Source: Cytophagales bacterium (GTDB lineage Bacteria; Bacteroidota; Bacteroidia; Cytophagales; Cyclobacteriaceae). Taken from it: a DNA stretch of 40,577 bases. The stretch lies in contig JAKSDQ010000265.1 in the NCBI GenBank assembly GCA_022360015.1, positions 1 through 40,577 of the forward strand. Direction: 5' to 3'. Within the stretch, counting starts at the first letter, position 1. Each line of letters starts with the position of its first letter. The notes below the pieces were generated by a model, which was not told the DNA's origin, searched no databases, and saw only the letters and a program-made list of their open reading frames with translations. A program made the translations under genes and the position numbers. Positions 34,313 to 40,577 of this stretch are shown in pieces.

Positions 34313-35506
34313 CTACATTTGATTTTCAGTCTCTGTAATTAAATCTTTTAATCCATGCGTTTTTGGATCGATCTCCCTGGCTTTGTGAAAAAATTCCATA
34401 GCGCGTGCCAATTCTCCTTTTTCCTTATGGTATATTCCTAAATTTTTATAGGCGTAGGAATTTTTATCATCTAATTGCATCGATTTTTTTATGTCATCCA
34501 AGCCATCCTTTTCATTCCCTGTTTTAATCTTTGATAATCCCCGATTGTTATAGGCATAAGCAAATTTCGGATTGAGCTCAATAGCTTCATCAAAATCTTT
34601 TATGGCATGCTCATACTGTCCCATCAAATTAAGTGTATATCCGCGATTATTTAATGAATAAAAATTCTTTGGATTGATTTTCAATGATGTATCATAAAGT
34701 GCTAAGGCCTTCGAATGTTCTTCCGAATAAGAATAAGCTAATGCATAGATACAATAATCATTATCTGTAAGTGTAGCCATGGTTTGAAGTTGATTAAATA
34801 ATTCACGGGCTTTTTCATAATTTTCATCTTTCATGTACATGTTTATGCCCACCCGGAGAAGATTTATGTCTTTCTTTTCTGAATACATATCTTCAAAACA
34901 TTTAATCCCCTCTTTAATTTTGTTATTTGAATAATACTCGGTTAGCGTAATTATTTCTTTATAAACCCCCTTGTAGCTTTTTAGAAGTTTTAATGTCTGA
35001 CCATCGTTGTAGGTTATGGACCCATCATGTAAAACGATAGGATTTTCGTCAGGTCTGATGTTTTGTAAAAAATCTAAAACAGATGAAAAAAACAGGAATA
35101 TTGCCATAATCTTGATTGCACTATGGGGATGGGGATCGATCAGAAGAAACAGGCAGATAAAAGTTGTAATCAGTGATGCCAAAGGTCCGGCTAAAGTAAC
35201 CAGGTAATGGCGTAACAGCGTTGTTTGCGTTGGGTTTGAAACACATAAACCATAATTCCATAATAATGGGTTGTACTTGAAATGCACTTTTAATCTGCCA
35301 ATACGGAAATGGATGCCTTTTTTGGGATCACCGTATGATCCTATATAAATGGAGATATTGCCTCTTAAAAGGATTAACCCGGCCAGTGCATGACCCATTT
35401 CATGAATAGCTACAGTAATAACCCTGGTGAAGGCTAAAAGTAAAATAAGGGTTATTAAAATTATTGGGAAATAGTCCATATTTATGGCATATACATTTAC
35501 ATACAT
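34313..35506 (-). CDS. M50-type membrane metallopeptidase fused to TPR repeats
   Basis: A 397-residue protein. A transmembrane segment carries TVAIHEMGHALAG, the HExxH zinc motif (His35, Glu36, His39). Further helices follow (LVTLAGPLASLITTFICLFLL, IKIMAIFLFFSSVLDFLQNI), the second with an Asp (SSVLDFLQN) in the place of the third zinc ligand of site-2 proteases. From about 190 to the end are TPR repeats (FYSLNNRGYTLNLMGQYEHAIKDFDEAIELNP and two more). M50 enzymes cleave within the membrane, often to free a regulator; the TPRs may recruit the substrate. Start could be residue 1 or the internal Met10 at 35479. No substrate is obvious; it is not next to a sigma or anti-sigma gene. Confidence 0.8.
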   Translation of the reverse strand: MYVNVYAINMDYFPIILITLILLLAFTRVITVAIHEMGHALAGLILLRGNISIYIGSYGDPKKGIHFRIGRLKVHFKYNPLLWNYGLCVSNPTQTTLLRHYLVTLAGPLASLITTFICLFLLIDPHPHSAIKIMAIFLFFSSVLDFLQNIRPDENPIVLHDGSITYNDGQTLKLLKSYKGVYKEIITLTEYYSNNKIKEGIKCFEDMYSEKKDINLLRVGINMYMKDENYEKARELFNQLQTMATLTDNDYCIYALAYSYSEEHSKALALYDTSLKINPKNFYSLNNRGYTLNLMGQYEHAIKDFDEAIELNPKFAYAYNNRGLSKIKTGNEKDGLDDIKKSMQLDDKNSYAYKNLGIYHKEKGELARAMEFFHKAREIDPKTHGLKDLITETENQM

Positions 35507-35693
35507 ATTCGCACTGTATTGTAACCCTAAATCTGACAGATTTTTATGTTTTTGAAATTATAGACAACATAGGTGCGTATTTCCGCAGTCTAATGGCCCA
35601 GTTTTTATCGAGGGTTTAATGATGCTTATTTAAGCTTTATTTCTTAACACAACTATTAGGCATTGAATGTATTTATCATATAATGGACACAAT

Positions 35694-36242
35694 TCATCGA
35701 GCTTTTTTGCGCTTGGAGACAAGAACATCCGTTAGGAAGAATGCCAACGCAAATAGGCCAATTTTAACTAACCAACTTAAAAAAATGTTGAATGTAAGTT
35801 CGAAGTTAGCCCAATGACCGGGTAAAAAATCGCGGTGAAGAGAAGTAACAATAATCACAATCTTTTCATAGGACATCACAAAAAGCAATATGATTGACGA
35901 AATTGTTCTGTAGGCTTTGGAATTTCTCATCTTTTGAATCCAAAACAACTGTGAAACCCCAAGATAAGTAACAGGATACATCCGGAATCCATACCAGTAA
36001 GGACCAAACATTCTGTTTACCAGACGATTTTGGTCTTCTGGCATAGCCATGTAAAAGTTAATAAGCCAAATTGCCGGATAAATGATCCCGGCAATGCTTA
36101 ATAGTAAAGTGGCCGAATAGTCAAAATGCGCTCCAGGTTTAACGTTGAATGATCTATAAAGTCTAGCTAATACAAGTATCAGGCTGTACACCGCAAAGCC
36201 AAAAAATACTGAGTCGATTACCAGGTGCGCTATTGTCATCAT
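35694..36242 (-). CDS. Multi-pass membrane protein of unknown function
   Basis: About 182 residues with five hydrophobic segments (SVFFGFAVYSLILVLARLY, ATLLLSIAGIIYPAIWLINFYM, MYPVTYLGVSQLFWI, ISSIILLFVMSYEKIVIIVT, WLVKIGLFALAFFLTDVLV). The loop GPYWYGFRMYP and the basic tail SKRKKAR (inside-positive) are the only other traits. The ATGs at 36242 or 36239 are the likely starts; a GTG at 36248 is possible. Not recognised. It ends 187 nt from the M50 gene in the same direction. Confidence 0.65.
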   Translation of the reverse strand: MMTIAHLVIDSVFFGFAVYSLILVLARLYRSFNVKPGAHFDYSATLLLSIAGIIYPAIWLINFYMAMPEDQNRLVNRMFGPYWYGFRMYPVTYLGVSQLFWIQKMRNSKAYRTISSIILLFVMSYEKIVIIVTSLHRDFLPGHWANFELTFNIFLSWLVKIGLFALAFFLTDVLVSKRKKAR

Positions 36243-36248
36243 GAACAC

Positions 36249-36489
36249 TCCGCGTAAAGTGGATTGTTAGATCTGAGTAAATACTTTGAGCAGTCCTGAT
36301 CTATGCATAAACTTAGTTGTTTTTTCATCTTTTGTTAACCACCATTTTAACGTTCATCCGTGATCGGCAAACTAACATAATAATAAAAATTAATTGCTAC
36401 GAGAGGCTCAAGGCTTTCTATGCCGGGACTATTTTTTCTCTAATGCAAATACTGCATAGAGATCGATAGACATTTCATTTTCAAGCTGA
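36249..36489. other. Intergenic stretch, no gene seen
   Basis: AT-rich DNA between divergent genes with no convincing frame. It should hold the promoter of the leftward membrane-protein gene. Confidence 0.4.
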
Positions 36490-36585
36490 TCAATTCGAGA
36501 ATGGACTTGGATTGACGGGCCCTACAGGGCAAGAGCTGTTGATTATTATTATTGGGATGACAGTTTTGAATTCACCAACCTGTAA
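36490..36585 (+). pseudogene. 3' remnant of an unidentified gene
   Basis: A frame open from a TGA at 36487-36489 to the TAA at 36583-36585 reads SIREWTWIDGPYRARAVDYY then YWDDSFEFTNL. The composition (Trp, Asp, Tyr rich, with the pattern IDGPYRARAVDYxxWD) looks like the C-terminus of a real protein, and a strong terminator follows 25 nt later, as expected after a gene. No upstream coding part is seen. I cannot name the family. Confidence 0.3.
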
Positions 36586-36609
36586 AGCTTTATAATTTTT
36601 TATTATTGA

Positions 36610-36650
36610 AGGCGTTTATTACTATACTGTAATAGACGCTTTTATTTTTT
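36610..36650 (+). terminator. Intrinsic terminator just before the TonB receptor start
   Basis: AGGCGTTTATTAC at 36610-36622 pairs with GTAATAGACGCTT at 36629-36641 (13 pairs, two of them G-U) around a six-base loop; a T-rich run follows to 36650. The ATG of the receptor is at 36655, so the receptor's ribosome site lies within the T-run. It either ends the vanished upstream gene or works as an attenuator or structured leader for the receptor gene. Confidence 0.65.
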
Positions 36651-36654
36651 TATA

Positions 36655-39022
36655 ATGATAAGGATTTTATTTTTTTCTGTCATTGTCTTCAACAGCGCTT
36701 ACTCTCAAACCATTACAATCAACGGGTGGGTTAAACAAACAGGCAGTGATGAAGTATTGCCTTTTGCCAGTATTGCCATTAAAGGTACTAATAAAGGCAC
36801 TTTTTCTAATAGCAATGGATTTTACTCCTTACAGGTGCCGGCCAATCAGGATTGGATACTCGTCTGCTCAATGGTAGGGCACACGCCTTCTGAGATGAAA
36901 GTGAATTCAACACAAGATCATGTAATCAATTTTTACCTGCCAGTATTGGAACTGGATGAAGTCATCGTCAAAGGAAATGCTACTTACGCTAACCGGTTTG
37001 CCAAAAACAATATCTCATTACATTTGGTCAAAAAAATGCCGGCCCTGCTAGGCGAAAAGGATCTGATCAAGTCCTTACAGGTGTTGCCGGGTGTACAGGC
37101 AGGCATAGAAGGAAGTACGGGAATAAATGTAAGGGGCGGCACAGCAGGACAAAACCTGATCCTGCTGGACGGCACTACGGTCTATAATATCAATCATTTG
37201 TTTGGCTTTTTTTCCGTATTTAATGCCGATGCCATTAAACATGTAAATTTCTGGAAATCCCGGATGCCCGCCCGTTACGGAGGGAGGGTATCTTCTTTTA
37301 TCGATATTCAACTCCTTGACGGCAATAAACAAAAACTGAAGGCTGCCGGTGGCATTGGATTGCTCTCCAGCCGGTTCACTTTAGACGGCCCCCTTAAAAA
37401 GGGTAAATCTTCGTTTTTGCTTTCAGCCAGAAGAAGCTACCTCGATCTTTTTCTTTCTCCTTTCATGGCAGATGAGTCAAAAACACTGTACCAGCTCACA
37501 GACCTGGTGGCCAAAGCAAACATCGACATTGATCAAAAGAATAACCTTACCTTGAGTGCTTTCCATGCCAGTGATAAAGTAAGGGTTACAGAAAAAATTG
37601 AAAGATCAAATGCTCATTCTATATCCGACTCGGAGCTTGGCTGGAAGAATGCCACTGTTGCGGTTCAATGGAACCACGTTTTCAACAAAAAACTATGCTT
37701 GAATACCGTATTTTCATTTAGCGACTATAAAATTCCTTTTATCTGACAGCTTTTCAAAGGTTTTTGACGGGCAAATGACGGAAAAACGGTCGGAAAATTC
37801 TTCCGGCATAAGAGATTACGCCTTCAAAACGGATTTTGACTACTTTCTTTCCAACAATCACCATCTGAAATTTGGAGCACTCATCATACATCATCACTAC
37901 CAACCTAAAGGATATAGTGTTTCAGACGCTACCAACCAAGCCATAGAAAGCAGCCAGGAATTCAAAAATGTGGAATTCGCCTTTTATTGGGAAGATGATT
38001 TTCAAATTACAAACAAGCTTTCAACCAATTTCGGCACGCGCTTTGGCGGGGTATTGGATGCAAATACCGATAGCTACTTTAATATTGAGCCCAGGGTAAG
38101 TCTGGACTTTCAGTTATCAAAAAGTACAGCTATCCACAGTGCCTATAGCAGAACCAACCAATATATGCATTTACTCTCAAATACCGGGTTGGGACTTCCA
38201 ACGGACCTGTGGGTACCTGTCACACAGCATACTCCGGCGGTGCAAGCCGATCAATATGCTCTGGGGGTCACCGGGAATATACCCCATAAGTCCATACTTA
38301 TCAGTGTGGAAACTTATCGCAAATATTTAAGAAACATTATCACTTATAAAGACGGGGCTACCTTCTTGTCTGTTGATGACGCTGAGAACATTGATTGGGA
38401 AGAAAATGTAAGTTCAGGGAAAGGGTGGTCTTATGGCACGGAGTTTTTGGTTTCTAAAAATGAAGGCAGGCTACAAGGGCTTATAAGTTATACCTTATCC
38501 TGGGCTATCAACCAGTTTGCCGATATCAACCAAGGAAAACGGTTCTATGCCAGCACAGACAGGCGACATGCCATATCCATGGCAGGTTCGTATAAATTGT
38601 CGCCAAAAGTAAATGTATCCGTAAACTGGATCTTTAATGCCGGTAACCCTCTCAATGTTCCGCAGGGGTTTTATCACGGAAACTTTGCTACAGGAGCCGA
38701 TATAAAAGGTGTATGGGGAGATACCGTTACTTACGAAATCCGCACCCGGGGAACCGATCTCGTACCTTATGCCGGTTCTACAAATAGTTTTAAGGCTGAA
38801 AGTTATCACCGCCTGGACATGGCTGTACAATTTCATAAAAAAAAGAAAAAATACGAAAGGTTTTGGGAGTTTGGCCTGTTCAATGCCTATAACCGCAAAA
38901 ACCCATTTTATTATTACCTGGAAAGGGAAAATGACTTTTCGACCAATAGCCAAAGAATGGTACTAAGGAAAAAGTCTTTTTTGCCTATTCTGCCCAGTAT
39001 TACTTATAATTTAAAGTTTTGA
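36655..39022 (+). pseudogene. TonB-dependent receptor with carboxypeptidase-like N-domain, split by a frameshift
   Basis: The first frame (36655-37746) has a signal peptide (MIRILFFSVIVFNSAYSQ), a carboxypeptidase regulatory-like domain (VLPFASIAIKGTNKGTFSNS), LELDEVIVKG and a plug (LPGVQAGIEGSTGINVRGGT, NLILLDGTTVYN), and stops at 37744-37746 after FSDYKIPFI. The barrel continues in the +1 frame from 37742 (SDSFSKVFDGQMTEKR) to the C-terminus FLPILPSITYNLKF at 39022. Removing one T from the TTTT at 37737-37740 joins them to a normal receptor of about 788 residues. The rest of the sequence is well preserved, so the break is recent, a phase-variable tract or a sequencing error. Its partner is the DUF4249 lipoprotein that overlaps its stop. 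Confidence 0.85.
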
Positions 39023-39885
39023 AAGAAAAATATTTATTGATCGTTGCTTTTATCATCTTCATGCCCGGCTGTGATAGCGGGGTAGAAATGGAAGATTTGC
39101 TTGTTGACAACCTGGTATCGGTGACTTCTGTGATCTCCCCACAGGACACGCTGCTTGTTGCCTATTTGTACAGCGCGCAACCTTTAGGGCAGATAGCCTT
39201 CGAGGATTCTGCATTAATCAAAGATGCGCAAGTCATCATTCATGATGGGAAGGCCGGGGACACTTTATCGTATAATGCCCTATCAAAACGCTACGAAGCG
39301 GAAAGAAATTATTTGAATATTGTACCATCAGGGGAATACTTCCTTTCAATAAAAACTAAAGAAGGCAGTACTATTCAAGGGAGTTGTATAATACCTTCAA
39401 GTCCTGAAATGCCAAAAATATCCGGGGAGTATCAGGGAGATGATTACTACTTTGAGGTGGAATGGAGAAATCCTTCCAATCATAGGTTTTATACCTTCTT
39501 TGCTTTGGGTAATGGTTTTTATGAAAGTGATGTTTATGATGAACTTGATCCTCAATTTGCTCCCCAGTATTTACAAATTGATGCCCAATTGACAGATGAT
39601 ACCCTATACCCGTCTGACGGGCAGCAGGAAAATAATAGTGTCAGGGGTATTGTTTACAGCGCCAAAATAGCAGACAACCCAACACTATTGATAACGCTAA
39701 GAAACATTGATGAACCATTATATAACTACCTGGATACTTACCGGGACTACAGTGACTGGGCGGCTAATAATGAAGGAAGCCTGTTTCCTAATTTTCAGGA
39801 TTTCCGGCCCATCTATTCCAATATCGAAAATGGGCTGGGTGTTTTTGCCGGAAGCAATCAGGTAACAAAAAAAATTCAATTATGA
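39019..39885 (+). CDS. DUF4249-type lipoprotein, partner of the TonB receptor
   Basis: A 288-residue lipoprotein (YLLIVAFIIFMPGC, Cys18). The TTG start at 39019 overlaps the receptor's TGA, which ties translation of the two together. The beta-rich body begins with a domain like LVSVTSVISPQDTLLVAYLYSAQP and DAQVIIHDGKAGD, and contains FEVEWRNPSNHRFYTFFALGN later, which is the pattern of the DUF4249 family always found next to this class of TonB receptor. Its function is unknown; by analogy with SusD it may be a surface lid or accessory protein. The frame is intact, unlike its receptor. Confidence 0.85.
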   Translation: MKEKYLLIVAFIIFMPGCDSGVEMEDLLVDNLVSVTSVISPQDTLLVAYLYSAQPLGQIAFEDSALIKDAQVIIHDGKAGDTLSYNALSKRYEAERNYLNIVPSGEYFLSIKTKEGSTIQGSCIIPSSPEMPKISGEYQGDDYYFEVEWRNPSNHRFYTFFALGNGFYESDVYDELDPQFAPQYLQIDAQLTDDTLYPSDGQQENNSVRGIVYSAKIADNPTLLITLRNIDEPLYNYLDTYRDYSDWAANNEGSLFPNFQDFRPIYSNIENGLGVFAGSNQVTKKIQL

Positions 39886-40049
39886 CTGCGGAAGAGAAGC
39901 AGGTTGAACTTACCGTATATAATTACCTGAAAGTCATTTATCCTCCCTCAGAGTTTCTCGAAGCCTACACCACCTGGCGCGCTTTTGTAAAGTGTGCTTA
40001 TTTTAATGTGTATTATAAATTATGGCCCAGCTCGTACCCGCATTTGTAA
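39882..40049 (+). CDS. Small ORF coupled to the DUF4249 gene
   Basis: An ATG at 39882 overlaps the TGA of the lipoprotein gene in an ATGA junction and opens a 55-residue frame (MTAEEKQVELTVYNYLKVIY, then PPSEFLEAYTTWRAFVKCAY and a short tail). The acidic and aromatic composition looks coding, but I recognise no family and the frame may be a truncated longer gene, since the DNA to its right holds only fragments. The ATGA coupling is the main support. Confidence 0.4.
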   Translation: MTAEEKQVELTVYNYLKVIYPPSEFLEAYTTWRAFVKCAYFNVYYKLWPSSYPHL

Positions 40050-40497
40050 TACCGCATCTTTGAAGGGAGCATGGCTGAAATGAGTTCAGAGAAAAACAAG
40101 TCAAGTTTAGCATGAAAATTTTTCTTGAAAATCTCAAAAAGTGTAGATTTATCCAGTCAAAGGCCAAACTCCTGGGGCACGCTTGTGTAAAGCGTGCCAG
40201 CGGGATGCTCCTGTAGAATACGACCGGAATTGGAGGAGCTATTATTATTGGTTTCCGTGCAAATTGAAAACTGGCCATGAAAGTAAGCTTTTGGATGACA
40301 AAGCGTTGATAAGTATCAATAAAAAAGCTTAAAAAAATTCTGTGAAATTATCTCAGTATAAAAATAATATGCTGGCGGCATTTATATTAGCCCTGATGTT
40401 TCCAAAATGCGCGCTAAAAGGAAGCATCTGGGGAAGCCGAAAACCAAAAAGCCTGCTCGCCGCAGGCCAGAGTAGGCAAAATCAAAACTTTGCAAAA
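40050..40497. other. Stretch without intact gene; orphan open frame and hairpin
   Basis: A plus-strand frame from 40147 to the TAA at 40330-40332 gives 61 residues with a plausible composition (LCKACQRDAPVEYDRNW, SYYYWFPCKLKTGHE) but no start codon; it may be the end of a broken gene. A nine-base stem, GGCACGCTT at 40176-40184 with AAGCGTGCC at 40190-40198, lies inside it and has no T-run. GCCTGC/GCAGGC at 40451-40467 is a small hairpin 30 nt before the peptide precursor. The promoter of the latter should be here. Confidence 0.4.
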
Positions 40498-40577
40498 ATG
40501 AAAAAGCTAGGTAAATTGAATTTGTCCATTGAGAAGATGCTTAATCAAGAAGAATTAGTAAATTTCAGGGGTGGTTC
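40498..40577 (+). CDS. Double-glycine leader of a peptide natural-product precursor, cut by window edge
   Basis: The last 80 bases encode MKKLGKLNLSIEKMLNQEEL followed by VNFRGGS, running off the window. The start MKKLGKLNL, an amphipathic helix ending in an acidic-leucine stretch, and the GG right after it are the form of the Bacteroidota GG-leader precursors (TIGR04149-like) whose leader is removed by a peptidase-containing ABC transporter. The core peptide is therefore just outside the window. An in-frame GTG lies at 40342, but the conserved leader makes 40498 the right start. Confidence 0.7.
   Translation, partial: MKKLGKLNLSIEKMLNQEELVNFRGG

Noticed and set aside
40003-40278. 91-codon minus-strand frame near the right edge
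   Set aside because: Its residues show no domain or signal, and it overlaps plus-strand frames with more protein-like composition.
1-40577. CRISPR arrays, tRNA or rRNA genes, complete insertion sequences
   Set aside because: I saw no regularly spaced repeats, no cloverleaf-like gene and no transposase coding sequence in the window.

Overview
The window looks like chromosomal DNA of a Bacteroidota bacterium, probably a marine or environmental member of the Cytophagales/Flavobacteriia type. Evidence: a SusC/SusD pair with its own ECF sigma factor and FecR-type anti-sigma factor, a TonB-dependent receptor coupled to a DUF4249-type lipoprotein, a LytTR regulator with a TPR histidine kinase, A-rich start contexts with almost no Shine-Dalgarno sequences, and a few matches to the Bacteroidota -7 element TAnnTTTG. 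The taxonomic assignment is inference; no rRNA or tRNA gene is visible.

Region 1 (1-17400) is a polysaccharide utilisation locus for a fucose-rich, probably sulfated and acetylated glycan. It holds the 3' end of a sulfatase, two GH29 alpha-L-fucosidases, an AraC regulator divergent from a sodium/solute symporter, an RraA-like aldolase, a split UxaA-type dehydratase, SusD, SusC, FecR and an ECF sigma factor. The expected division of labour is: the sigma/anti-sigma pair senses SusC occupancy, SusCD imports oligosaccharides, the fucosidases release fucose, the symporter brings monosaccharide in, and the UxaA/RraA enzymes handle a sugar acid by a non-phosphorylative route. The locus is decaying: it carries a deleted and frameshifted SGNH acetylesterase, a second near-identical copy of that gene's 3' end on the other side of a fucosidase, and an N-terminal stub of a GH95-like enzyme.

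Region 2 (17600-24330) is a heavy-metal efflux operon: a His-rich exported protein, a TolC-like outer-membrane factor, a His-rich small lipoprotein, a His-tailed membrane-fusion adaptor and a CusA/CzcA-type RND pump. It is followed by a 25-bp perfect inverted repeat overlapping a membrane-protein remnant.

Region 3 (24656-36250) is an accessory stretch of mostly unfamiliar genes: a stand-alone protein with a C-terminal PD-(D/E)XK nuclease domain, an exported protein with two small Cys-rich neighbours, a TIR protein with one transmembrane helix and an exported tail, a TPR histidine kinase/LytTR pair, a tiny polyproline lipoprotein, a protein with a Bacteroidota-style N-terminal helical domain and an unknown sensor-like domain, an M50-type membrane protease with TPRs, and a multi-pass membrane protein. 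The nuclease and TIR genes are the best candidates for a defence or cell-signalling function.

Region 4 (36490-40577) has a gene remnant and terminator, then a TonB receptor broken by one extra base, its DUF4249 lipoprotein partner, a coupled small ORF, and at the very edge the leader of a double-glycine peptide precursor, which suggests a peptide natural-product locus continuing outside the window.
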